Assembly (NCBI RefSeq): GCF_002998925.1
Contig: NZ_CP027228.1
Coordinates: 558,001 to 622,000 of the forward strand
Reading direction: 5' to 3'
Length of the DNA stretch: 64,000 nt
From: Mogibacterium diversum
GTDB lineage: Bacteria > Bacillota > Clostridia > Peptostreptococcales > Anaerovoracaceae
Made by a program: the position numbers and the translations under genes. The notes beneath the pieces were generated by a model that saw only the letters and a list, made by a program, of their open reading frames with translations, searched no databases and was not told where the DNA came from. Each line of letters begins with the position of its first letter. The first letter of the stretch is position 1. Below, piece after piece: positions 52,720 through 61,204 of this stretch.

Positions 52720-53739
52720 TTACTTAAATTCCGTCCATCCACGAGGAACAAACAAATCAGAATATAGTGATATCGCATATCTATCTGTCATTCCTGAGAC
52801 ATAATCTTTTACTGCCGTAGCATTTCCATCCTCTAAGGCTACCTCCCTGTATAGTTCAGGCAGCTTGTCTGGATGTTTAATGAAATAGTTGTAAAGTGCG
52901 GTAATAACCACTTCAACTTTATTCATATCTTCTTCACGTTTAACGAGCTCGCTACAATACACGTGTTCAAACATATACTTTCGTAAATGAAGAAGAGCTC
53001 TATTAAAATCAGGACTTAAGCTGATTTTGTCTTTTCCGTCACTAAATGTCACAAGATCAGAGATCAGGTTGTTTATCCTTTCGCTATGAGAATGCCCAAG
53101 TACATCGAGATCTTCAGTAGGAAGTACATCGATTGTTATTACATTACTTCTTATTGCATCATCTATATCATGATTTATGTAAGCAATACGGTCGCTAATC
53201 TTTACTATCTGCCCCTCAAGTGTTATCGGAATACCTTCACCCCTATGATTGAGAATTCCGTCTCTTACTTCCTTTGTAAGGTTAAGCCCCACTCTTTTTG
53301 ATGTGCATTCAAGACGTTCTACAATTCTTAAGCTCTGTTCATTATGTCTAAATCCACCCGGATGAATCCTGTTCAGAACATCCTCTCCATTATGTCCAAA
53401 TGGCGTATGTCCAAGATCATGCCCTAGAGCAATTGCTTCCGTCAAATCTTCGTTATAATTGAGAGTTTTTGCAATTGTACGAGCAACTTGAGCAACTTCG
53501 AGGGTGTGTGTAAGCCTGGTTCTATAATGGTCACCTTCTGGTGCAAGAAATACCTGTGTTTTATGCATCAGCCTACGAAATGCTTTTGAATGGATAATTC
53601 TATCTCTGTCACGCTGATAGTCGGTTCGAAAAGAACATTTATCTTCGAATACATCGCGGCCCAAAGAGTTCTTAGACTTTGAAGCTCGCTCATCAAGATA
53701 ATTAAATTCTCTCCTTTCAAGGTCATCACGTAAAATCAT
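52720..53739 (-). CDS. dgt: dGTP triphosphohydrolase-like protein (Dgt family)
   Basis: 339 aa HD-domain dNTPase. RLMHKTQVFLAPEGDHYRTRLTHTLEVA (read in parts) and ALGHDLGHTPFGHNGEDVL give the H...HD...D metal residues. Removes triphosphate from deoxynucleotides; substrate preference is not clear from sequence. In Clostridia this gene often precedes dnaG, as here (24 bases). The dut stop adjoins its start. Confidence 0.93.
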   Translation of the reverse strand: MILRDDLERREFNYLDERASKSKNSLGRDVFEDKCSFRTDYQRDRDRIIHSKAFRRLMHKTQVFLAPEGDHYRTRLTHTLEVAQVARTIAKTLNYNEDLTEAIALGHDLGHTPFGHNGEDVLNRIHPGGFRHNEQSLRIVERLECTSKRVGLNLTKEVRDGILNHRGEGIPITLEGQIVKISDRIAYINHDIDDAIRSNVITIDVLPTEDLDVLGHSHSERINNLISDLVTFSDGKDKISLSPDFNRALLHLRKYMFEHVYCSELVKREEDMNKVEVVITALYNYFIKHPDKLPELYREVALEDGNATAVKDYVSGMTDRYAISLYSDLFVPRGWTEFK

Positions 53740-54174
53740 CTATCCTTTCACCCCTGTATGTCCAAAACCGCCTTCTCCACGATCAGTCTCATCTAGTACG
53801 GATACAATTATCGGTTCTACTCTCTCATAAGCAGCAATTACAAGCTGCGCTACGCGATCACCACTATTTATCGTAAAGGATTCATTTCCAAAATTAATCA
53901 TAGGAATCTTAAGTTCTCCACGATAATCGGAATCAATAGTGCCAATACTATTAACTAGACCTATTCCATGCTTAATAGCAAGTCCTGACCTTGCTCTGAC
54001 TTGTCCTTCATAACCTTCTGGAATTTGAACAAATAGTCCAGTTGGAATGAGACTTCTCTCCATAGGCTTTAATGTTATAGGCTCATCTATAAAAGCTCGG
54101 AGATCCATGCCTGATGCCCCATCTGTAGCATAAGCTGGAAGTGAACCACTGAGTGATTTAAATTTTAATTCCAT
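53740..54174 (-). CDS. dut: dUTP diphosphatase
   Basis: 144 aa trimeric dUTPase. Motifs in order: ASGMDLRA, RARSGLAIKHGI, NSIGTIDSDYRGELKIP, GDRVAQLVI and a C-terminal GEGGFGHTG. Hydrolyses dUTP to dUMP, limiting uracil in DNA. Touches dgt (stop/start adjoining), so nucleotide-pool genes are paired ahead of primase and sigma factor. Confidence 0.97.
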   Translation of the reverse strand: MELKFKSLSGSLPAYATDGASGMDLRAFIDEPITLKPMERSLIPTGLFVQIPEGYEGQVRARSGLAIKHGIGLVNSIGTIDSDYRGELKIPMINFGNESFTINSGDRVAQLVIAAYERVEPIIVSVLDETDRGEGGFGHTGVKG

Positions 54175-54211
54175 TTAGAATGCATCCTTTCTAACAAATG
54201 ATAAGAAACCA

Positions 54212-54246
54212 CTGAGATTTAAAGCTTTCAAAGCTAAATTGCTCAG
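54212..54246. repeat. Imperfect inverted repeat between M16 peptidase and dut
   Basis: CTGAG, then ATTTAAAGCTTT, and AAAGCTAAATTG, CTCAG pair as an imperfect stem about 15 bp long. Followed on the minus strand only by TGGTTTCTT, so terminator function is doubtful. Confidence 0.35.
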
Positions 54247-54269
54247 CACAAACGTCTACAGGTTTACAT

Positions 54270-55499
54270 TTATTTTTTACCAGTAACATTAATAACAATA
54301 TGCCTACTATAATCACAAATTTCTTTTTTTACATTGTTTATGTCTTCCAATGTGATGTCGTCTAACATCTGCAGAACTTCAGAAGGAGTTATAGACCTTC
54401 CGTAAGTAAGGAGATTTCTCCCGTTGTATATCATCAGATTCTGCACACTCTCCTGTCCGAATATAAAGCTGGATTTAAGCTGCTCCCTTGAACTCTGGAA
54501 TTCTTCAACGCTAATATCATCATCCTTGAGTCGATCTAGCTCTTCTTTGATTGCATCTAAAGCTTCATCCACCTTATCCTTGGCAACACCAGCACATATA
54601 ACAAAGAGTCCCGTATGACTGTAAAATCCGGTCATAGAGTACACTGAATAAGCAAGCCCTTTCTTAACACGAACATTCTGCATCAATCGTGATGACATTC
54701 CTCCACCAAGTATGTTGCAAAGTAGCATCATAGGGTACCTTTTTGGGTCTTCTGCCGGAAAAAGTCTAACTCCCATCGCAATGTGCGCTTGCTCAATATC
54801 CTTCGTTACTTCAATGTATCTCCCTTCAGAAGCCGGAGAGACATTTTTATCAGTAACGAACTCTCTACGTTCTTTTAGACTATAGAACTTGTCTTCAAAA
54901 TACTCGATTACATCTTGTCTATCAAATGAACCAGCAATCGACACTATAATTTCATCTCTTGTATAGTGATTAAAGTAATATTCATCAAGTTTGTCATGTG
55001 TAAACGATGAAACCGTATATTTTGTTCCAAGTACAGGATGAGACATCCCCATACCCTTGTATACATTATCTTCAAGAATATCAAAAGCTACTTCATCAGG
55101 ATCATCTGCATTCATATTTATTTCTTCAATAACTACACCCTTCTCCTTCTCAAGTTCGTCCTCTGGAAAAGTAGGATTACAGATCATATCCGTCAACACT
55201 TCAGCGCTTGCACGAAAATGCTCATCAAGACATTTCACATAAAAGCAAGTGCACTCTTTGCTGGTAAATGCGTTCATCTGTCCGCCAAGTTTATCTATCT
55301 CATTAACTATTTGAAAGTGATCCCTATTCTTGGTTCCTTTAAATAGCATGTGTTCGATAAAGTGCGAAATCCCCTGTTCATTATCATTTTCATTTACTGA
55401 ACCGTTATTGCACCATATACCTATGGATACAGATCTCACTGAATCCATAGAATTAAGAATTAGTCTTACGCCTGAATCCAGCGTTATAACCTCTAGCAT
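54270..55499 (-). CDS. M16 family (pitrilysin/processing protease-like) zinc peptidase
   Basis: 409 aa, the full two-domain M16B type. HFIEHMLFKGT gives the inverted zinc motif HxxEH, with the downstream Glu in EEINMNADDPDE. The second domain includes GGGMSSRLMQNVRVKKGLAYSVYS. Bacterial relatives (YmxG type) act as dimers of unknown substrate. SD AAGGGGGATGT before ATG. Lies between an acidic hypothetical gene and dut. Confidence 0.93.
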   Translation of the reverse strand: MLEVITLDSGVRLILNSMDSVRSVSIGIWCNNGSVNENDNEQGISHFIEHMLFKGTKNRDHFQIVNEIDKLGGQMNAFTSKECTCFYVKCLDEHFRASAEVLTDMICNPTFPEDELEKEKGVVIEEINMNADDPDEVAFDILEDNVYKGMGMSHPVLGTKYTVSSFTHDKLDEYYFNHYTRDEIIVSIAGSFDRQDVIEYFEDKFYSLKERREFVTDKNVSPASEGRYIEVTKDIEQAHIAMGVRLFPAEDPKRYPMMLLCNILGGGMSSRLMQNVRVKKGLAYSVYSMTGFYSHTGLFVICAGVAKDKVDEALDAIKEELDRLKDDDISVEEFQSSREQLKSSFIFGQESVQNLMIYNGRNLLTYGRSITPSEVLQMLDDITLEDINNVKKEICDYSRHIVINVTGKK

Positions 55500-55508
55500 A
55501 CATCCCCC

Positions 55509-56030
55509 TTAGTTATACTCTGCACCTATAATATCTGACAGTCTCACAGAATACGAGTCCCCTGTGTACTCATAAGCGTCATCAAAACTATAATTACAGG
55601 TTTCTCCAGTATATCTAGACGCACTGATATTATACCTGGCATCTCTCACGTTTATTTCTACTCCGGTATCATTATCGATTACATGCGGTGTAATAACGTA
55701 CCAACGTCTAAAATCATATATAGCGCTAGCAAGATTTGAATAATCTTCGTCAGTCATACCATCATTGAAATTCCCCATAATGCTGCGCTTTGCTGTATCG
55801 ACAGTCACATAGAATTCCGCAAGTTCATCAGGGATTGATTTATTCCACTCTTCAAAATATGAATCAAACATATCTGCTAAAGATTCCATATCTAATTCTT
55901 TTACCAGTTCTAGAATTAGCTGGACATCTATTACCTCATCGGCTTCTAGAAGTGCAGCAAGATTTTCATAATACTCAAACTCCTCTGGTGCAACAATATC
56001 AAGGATTTGATAGAGTTCATCTCTGTTCAT
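55509..56030 (-). CDS. Uncharacterised acidic protein
   Basis: 173 aa from the ATG at 56030, supported by AAAGGTGA 5 bases upstream; an earlier in-frame start lies inside the promoter. Residues about 1-70 are predicted helical and Glu/Asp-rich (EEFEYYENLAALLEADE). A C-terminal part rich in Tyr/Asp/Ser follows (DVRDARYNISASRY is approximately present, FDDAYEYTGDSY). No signal peptide or membrane segment, and I recognise no family. First gene of the M16-dut-dgt-dnaG-rpoD-trmK run. Confidence 0.75.
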   Translation of the reverse strand: MNRDELYQILDIVAPEEFEYYENLAALLEADEVIDVQLILELVKELDMESLADMFDSYFEEWNKSIPDELAEFYVTVDTAKRSIMGNFNDGMTDEDYSNLASAIYDFRRWYVITPHVIDNDTGVEINVRDARYNISASRYTGETCNYSFDDAYEYTGDSYSVRLSDIIGAEYN

Positions 56031-56050
56031 TAATTCACCTTTAAATCGAT

Positions 56051-56086
56051 TTATGCTATAATAATACATCATCAATTATAGCATAA
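56051..56086. promoter_or_regulatory. Divergent promoters inside a 12-bp inverted repeat
   Basis: TTATGCTATAAT (56051-56062) and ATTATAGCATAA (56075-56086) are a perfect inverted repeat around a 12-base spacer. Each arm contains a TATAAT: plus at 56057-56062 for pepF, minus at 56075-56080 for the acidic protein operon. A plus -35 TTCACC at 18 bases is plausible; the minus -35 is poor. A shared operator is inferred. Confidence 0.6.
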
Positions 56087-56098
56087 GGAGCTAGTTAA

Positions 56099-57901
56099 AT
56101 GAAGAAATACGATTTAAAAAACCGCTCTGAGATAGCGGATAGAGATAAATGGAATCTAGAAGCGATGTATCCAGATGAAGCCAAATGGGAAGAAGATTTG
56201 TCCACTGCTCTTAAGTCGAGTGAAGAGTTTATATTACTTAAAGGTCGTCTAACAGAGTCGGCAGAAGGCCTTCTTAAAGCACTGCGCTTATACGCTGATA
56301 TGATGCGTAAAGCCGAGAATGCTTTTGTTTATTCACGAATGCGTCATGATGAGGATAATGCGAATACGAAATATACAGAGATGAACAATAAATCCCTCTC
56401 TACTCTCGCTCAAATTTCAGCTAATGTATCATTCTTTACACCCGAACTGCTGGAAGCTGATGAAACTGTAATAAAGGGATATATCTATGAAGTACCAGCT
56501 TTAAAGGAATTTTCCTTCATGCTCGATTCAATCATGCTTAGCAAGCCTCACGTTCTGTCTTCTGATGAAGAACGCATAATAGCTCAGCTTAATGAATCTG
56601 CTAGTGCACCAGACGAGATTTACACTATGTTTAATGATGCGGATCTTTCTTTTGGCAAAGTCACTAATGAAGATGCGATAGATGTGGAACTCACTCACGG
56701 AAATTATATCCAGTTTATGGAGTCGGAAAACCGCGAGGTTAGAAAGAATGCTTTTGAAGCAATGTACCAAAGATACAAGGAGTTTAATAACTCAATTTCT
56801 GTGATGTATAACTACAGTGTAAAGCATGACTATATCATGTCCAAGCTACGTAAATATAAATCTACACTCGATAGCGAGCTATCTGGCGAACGCATTCCAC
56901 TCTCAGTGTATGATAATCTTATAGATGCTGTGCATAAGAACCTACCTTCTATGCATAAATATATGGAAATTAGAAAACGAGCTTTAGGTCTTAACGAACT
57001 AAGAATGTATGATGTTTATCGCCCCATTGTTAAGCCAGAAGGATTAGAATGCAGCTATGAAGAGGCTGTAGATATCGCCTGCAAAGCCTTGGCACCTCTA
57101 GGCGAAGACTATGTTAGGACGTTACGAAAAGGATTAACCGAAGATAGATGGGTTGATATATATGAGAATGCAGGTAAAACATCTGGCGCATATAGTTTCG
57201 GTTCTTACGATAGTAATCCATATATTTTGATGAACTTCAGCGGAGAACTACGTGACGTATTTACACTCATTCATGAAGCTGGTCATTCAATGCATTCATA
57301 CTATACTAGACGCACACAGCCATTTGTGTATGGAGGACACTCTATATTTACAGCAGAGGTTGCTAGTACTGTTAATGAAACGCTATTGATTCATTACCTT
57401 CTAAGTAATGCTGAATCAGTAGATATGAAGAAATATCTAATCAACTTCTATATCGACGAGTTTAAATCTACACTGTTCAGACAGACAATGTTTGCTGAAT
57501 TTGAAAAAATTGCACATGAAACTGTCGAAAATGGTGGATCACTCACAGCACAATATCTAAACGAGGAGTACGATAAGCTAAACACTATTTATTATGGTCC
57601 GTCAATTGAACATGACGAGTTTATTCAGTATGAATGGTCAAGAATTCCTCATTTCTACCGTGCTTACTACGTATATCAGTATGCTACGGGATACTCCGCT
57701 GCAAATGCTATCGCTAACAGGATATTAACCGGCGGAGAAGCTGAACGAAATGATTATTTAAAATTCCTAGCTACCGGAGAATCTGACTACCCAATAGAAT
57801 TACTTAAAATCGCTGGAGTAGATATGAGTACTGAGGAGCCTGTTCTCTCTGCTCTATCTACTTTTGCAAAACTAGTTGATGAACTAGACGAGATGATATA
57901 G
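56099..57901 (+). CDS. pepF: Oligoendopeptidase F
   Basis: 600 aa M3 family peptidase. Zinc motif HEAGHSMHSYY (HExxH) at about residue 390 with the downstream FTAEVASTVNE glutamate. The C-terminal helical part ends near SAANAIANRIL. Cytosolic; cuts 7-17-residue peptides in peptide recycling. ATG at 56099 preceded by AAGGAG. First gene of the only plus-strand operon here. Confidence 0.95.
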   Translation: MKKYDLKNRSEIADRDKWNLEAMYPDEAKWEEDLSTALKSSEEFILLKGRLTESAEGLLKALRLYADMMRKAENAFVYSRMRHDEDNANTKYTEMNNKSLSTLAQISANVSFFTPELLEADETVIKGYIYEVPALKEFSFMLDSIMLSKPHVLSSDEERIIAQLNESASAPDEIYTMFNDADLSFGKVTNEDAIDVELTHGNYIQFMESENREVRKNAFEAMYQRYKEFNNSISVMYNYSVKHDYIMSKLRKYKSTLDSELSGERIPLSVYDNLIDAVHKNLPSMHKYMEIRKRALGLNELRMYDVYRPIVKPEGLECSYEEAVDIACKALAPLGEDYVRTLRKGLTEDRWVDIYENAGKTSGAYSFGSYDSNPYILMNFSGELRDVFTLIHEAGHSMHSYYTRRTQPFVYGGHSIFTAEVASTVNETLLIHYLLSNAESVDMKKYLINFYIDEFKSTLFRQTMFAEFEKIAHETVENGGSLTAQYLNEEYDKLNTIYYGPSIEHDEFIQYEWSRIPHFYRAYYVYQYATGYSAANAIANRILTGGEAERNDYLKFLATGESDYPIELLKIAGVDMSTEEPVLSALSTFAKLVDELDEMI

Positions 57902-57924
57902 CGCATTTTATATGAGGAAATACT

Positions 57925-58731
57925 ATGAAACCAACTAAAGTATTTATCTATAGCAATGATACAGGTTTATCAAAGGCTACTGCCAATGAACTTGTCAACG
58001 TTCTAAGCAAAAAAAAATTTGAGATTGCGAGCAAATATGATGAAACCGTTGATTTGATCGCTTGCATCGGCGGTGATGGAACCTTTCTAAACTGTGTACA
58101 TGAATGCAGACTCCCAAAGACGCCTATTATCGGGATAAATACCGGTCATCTAGGTTTTTTTCAGGAGCTGGTTCCTTCTGAACTTGAGATGTTTGTTAAT
58201 CACTATAATGATGGCAATTACACAGTTGAAAAGATACATCCAATACGCGCCCTAATCACAGACAGAGATGGCATTCACGAGATAACGGGAATAAACGAGA
58301 TACTTGTAATGGGTATGTATACAAAACTTGCCCATCTTTCGATAATCATGGACGATACTCCAATTCAGGAGTTTATCGGCGATGGAATCCTCGTATCAAC
58401 TCCTGTTGGATCAACCGCTTATAACTATTCACTTGGTGGCTCACTGGTAGCTCCAGAGCTAGATGCCCTACAATTAACACCGATGGCTCCGATGAATACT
58501 AGCGCTTACAGATGCTTTAGGTCGAGTATTCTCTACCCTGCGTCAAAAAAAGTTAGACTGGTAACGCGCAAGAGTACCGTCGGAGACAAACTTTTATTAG
58601 CATATGATGGACTTACAAGAGAATTTAGCAATGTATCTAAAATTGATGTAATGCAGGCAGATGACGAGATTCATCTTCTAAGACTGCCTGGTTACGATTA
58701 CTGGAAGAAGCTTACGAACAAGCTTTTATAG
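57925..58731 (+). CDS. nadK: NAD kinase
   Basis: 268 aa. IACIGGDGTFLN carries the GGDGT motif, then IGINTGHLGF and GDGILVSTPVGSTAYNYSLGG, quoted as short parts. Makes NADP from NAD and ATP. Follows pepF by 23 bases; SD GAGGAAAT. Confidence 0.96.
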   Translation: MKPTKVFIYSNDTGLSKATANELVNVLSKKKFEIASKYDETVDLIACIGGDGTFLNCVHECRLPKTPIIGINTGHLGFFQELVPSELEMFVNHYNDGNYTVEKIHPIRALITDRDGIHEITGINEILVMGMYTKLAHLSIIMDDTPIQEFIGDGILVSTPVGSTAYNYSLGGSLVAPELDALQLTPMAPMNTSAYRCFRSSILYPASKKVRLVTRKSTVGDKLLLAYDGLTREFSNVSKIDVMQADDEIHLLRLPGYDYWKKLTNKLL

Positions 58732-58749
58732 ACTGAATTTGAGGAAATA

Positions 58750-59643
58750 ATGGGAAAATACAATCACAAAGTAACTGAATCTGATATCGGTTTGAGCATA
58801 AATCAGATCATAAAAGCGAATTTCAAATTCTCATCACGGTTCAAAACTAAGATAAAATTTCAGAAACTTGTTGATCTCAACGGTATACCTACTCCTGGAT
58901 TTATTAAACCAGATGTAGGAGATGTAATATCGATAAGACTTCCAGAAGAAATTAGCGATTTTCCAGCTGAAGATATTCCTATAGATGTAATTTATGAAGA
59001 TGATGATCTCATGTTTATCAACAAACAGCCTGGCGTGATAGTTCATCCAACTAAAGGACACCCACTTCATACTATCGCAAATGGTCTAATGAAATACATG
59101 AAGGATAACGACCAAAGCTACAAGATTCGTTTCGCTAATAGAATCGACATGGATACATCTGGAATCGTCATCGTTGCAAAAAATGCGAACACACAAAACG
59201 ACATATCCCACCAGATGCGTGCCAATTCAGTGCATAAGCAGTACATAGCAATCGTTAACGGTGTTATTGAAGATGATGAATTTACTATAGACGAGCCTAT
59301 CGGGAGACCTAGTGAAGAATCGATTCAGAGAACTGTACTATCAGAAGGTGGTAAAGATGCAATTACGGATGTTAAAGTTCTCGAGAGATTTAAAAGAAAT
59401 ACGCTCGTTGAAGTTACATTACATACTGGAAGAACACATCAGATAAGAGTTCATCTCACTCATATAGGTCATCCAATTACGGGCGATCACTTATACGGTG
59501 GTGATGCACCAGAGCTTATGGAAAGACAGGCATTACATGCCGCAAAAATGAGTTTAAAGCACCCAATGACAGAAAAAACACTTAATATTGAGGCACCTTT
59601 GCCAGATGATATGAAAAAATGCCTATCCATTCTACGTAGGTAG
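58750..59643 (+). CDS. RluD-family rRNA pseudouridine synthase
   Basis: 297 aa. A degenerate S4-like N-terminal domain (residues 1-75) is followed by the catalytic PseudoU domain. NRIDMDTSGIVIVAKN holds the catalytic Asp, with GRTHQIRVHLTHIGHPI. RluC/RluD/YjbO-type enzymes isomerise uridines of 23S rRNA; which site is not clear. SD GAGGAAATA. The stop lies inside the terminator hairpin. Confidence 0.88.
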   Translation: MGKYNHKVTESDIGLSINQIIKANFKFSSRFKTKIKFQKLVDLNGIPTPGFIKPDVGDVISIRLPEEISDFPAEDIPIDVIYEDDDLMFINKQPGVIVHPTKGHPLHTIANGLMKYMKDNDQSYKIRFANRIDMDTSGIVIVAKNANTQNDISHQMRANSVHKQYIAIVNGVIEDDEFTIDEPIGRPSEESIQRTVLSEGGKDAITDVKVLERFKRNTLVEVTLHTGRTHQIRVHLTHIGHPITGDHLYGGDAPELMERQALHAAKMSLKHPMTEKTLNIEAPLPDDMKKCLSILRR

Positions 59644-59672
59644 AAAGCTAGGCATTAGCTTATTTTACTTTT
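59614..59672. terminator. Bidirectional terminator between rluD-like and rpe
   Basis: Stem ATGCCTA (59619-59625) with TAGGCAT (59649-59655), plus inner TTCTAC/GTAGAA. Plus strand is followed by TAGCTTATTTTACTTTTT, minus strand by TTTTTTCAT. The convergent genes share it, and the plus stem begins inside the rluD-like coding end. Confidence 0.8.
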
Positions 59673-59695
59673 TGTCAAAGCAGTTCTAATGAGAT

Positions 59696-60349
59696 TTATG
59701 CATCAACCTTTTTAATTCTCATTATGGCTTCTGCTCTATCTTCATGCTTGAAAACTGCAGAACCAGCAACAAGAATATCAGCTCCACATGAAATTAAAAG
59801 CCCTGAGTTCTTATCAGATACACCACCATCAACTTCGATTTCGAAATTGTATCCATTGTCTTTTCTTAACTTATTAAGCTGAGATACTTTTTTCGCAGTT
59901 TCAGGAATAAATTTCTGTCCACCAAATCCTGGATTCACAGACATAACTAGCACCATATCAACGAAAGGAAGTACAGCTTCAAGGCAAGATACAGGAGTAC
60001 CCGGATTTATAGAAACACCTGCTTTTACCCCATGCTCTTTAATATGTGATAGAGTCCGGCAAATGTGAGGACATGCTTCGTAGTGAACCGTAATATAAGC
60101 AGTACTATCCGTCACAAACTCCTCCAAGTACTGATCTGGATTTTCAATCATCAAATGAACATCGTAAGGGACAGTTGCATAGCCGTTAAGACTCTTCATA
60201 ACGGCACTTCCAAAACTGATATTAGGAACAAACGCGCCATCCATAACATCTACATGAATAAAATCACATCCGCCCTTGCAGATATCAGCGACTTCAGAAC
60301 CAAGTTTAGCAAAATCGGCTGCTAAAATCGAAGGTGCTATTTTTGCCAT
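59696..60349 (-). CDS. rpe: Ribulose-phosphate 3-epimerase
   Basis: 217 aa TIM barrel. IAPSILAADF at the start, FIHVDVMDGAFVPN, MSVNPGFGGQKFI and the terminal EVDGGV motif include the metal His/Asp residues. Interconverts ribulose- and xylulose-5-phosphate. Overlaps rsgA by 13 bases, the usual rsgA-rpe order. Confidence 0.97.
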   Translation of the reverse strand: MAKIAPSILAADFAKLGSEVADICKGGCDFIHVDVMDGAFVPNISFGSAVMKSLNGYATVPYDVHLMIENPDQYLEEFVTDSTAYITVHYEACPHICRTLSHIKEHGVKAGVSINPGTPVSCLEAVLPFVDMVLVMSVNPGFGGQKFIPETAKKVSQLNKLRKDNGYNFEIEVDGGVSDKNSGLLISCGADILVAGSAVFKHEDRAEAIMRIKKVDA

Positions 60350-61203
60350 TTTTTTACCTCTTCCAAAATTGATAAATATGATTCATATCTAGTTTTGCTA
60401 ATTTCTCCTTTTTCGAGTGCTCCTTTTACCGCACATTCAGGTTCATCAACATGAATACAATCTAGATATTTGCAACAGCCCTTAAATGCATTAATCTCAG
60501 GGAAATAATCTCTAACATGATACCTATCAAGTCTAGGCATGTCTAGAGATGTAAAACCTGGTGTATCATAAAAATGAGTATCGTTATCAATACTAAAAAT
60601 CTCGACATGCCGTGTCGTGTGTCTGCCCCTGGCAGTTTTATCGCTAATATCTCCTGTTTCTATATCATTTCTACCGGTTATATGGTTCATGATTGTTGAC
60701 TTTCCAACACCTGACGGACCGGCTAGCGCAACATTAGATCCCTTCATCAAATCATATAACCTATCTATGCCATCACCGTTCTTGCCATTAACAACAACAA
60801 CTGGAAAAGCTTTATCGTAAGTTGAAACAAGCTCTTTTAGGTCATTTTCCGATACAAGATCAGGTTTTGTAATACAGATAATAACTTCGATGTTGTTATA
60901 TAGTATTGCAGTGGTAAACTTATCAATAATAAGATTGTTCGGATTAGGAAAAGCTGCTGCAAATACAACAACAAGCTTATCTAGATTAGAAACAGGTGGG
61001 CGCGAAAGAAAGTTTTTTCTTTCGCGCACCTTTGTTATTATACAGTCGCCGTCTTCTTGCCTTAAATCAAATTCTACAATATCCCCAACATAGATGATTG
61101 ATTTACCTCGCTTAAGATTTTTGCGAGCATTTCCCATGTGAACTCGTTTTCCATCATCAACATAGTAGAAACCGCCAATTCCCTTAACGACTCTTCCCAG
61201 CAT
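60337..61203 (-). CDS. rsgA: Ribosome small subunit-dependent GTPase RsgA
   Basis: 288 aa from the ATG at 61203 (AAGG 7 bases upstream), just beyond the prkC stop. OB fold at residues about 3-65, circularly permuted GTPase with GPSGVGKST, and a C-terminal zinc site (CKYLDCIHVDEPEC, with C-C-H-C spacing). Matures 30S subunits. The prpC-prkC-rsgA-rpe order is standard for Firmicutes. Confidence 0.96.
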   Translation of the reverse strand: MLGRVVKGIGGFYYVDDGKRVHMGNARKNLKRGKSIIYVGDIVEFDLRQEDGDCIITKVRERKNFLSRPPVSNLDKLVVVFAAAFPNPNNLIIDKFTTAILYNNIEVIICITKPDLVSENDLKELVSTYDKAFPVVVVNGKNGDGIDRLYDLMKGSNVALAGPSGVGKSTIMNHITGRNDIETGDISDKTARGRHTTRHVEIFSIDNDTHFYDTPGFTSLDMPRLDRYHVRDYFPEINAFKGCCKYLDCIHVDEPECAVKGALEKGEISKTRYESYLSILEEVKKWQK

Positions 61204-61204
61204 A

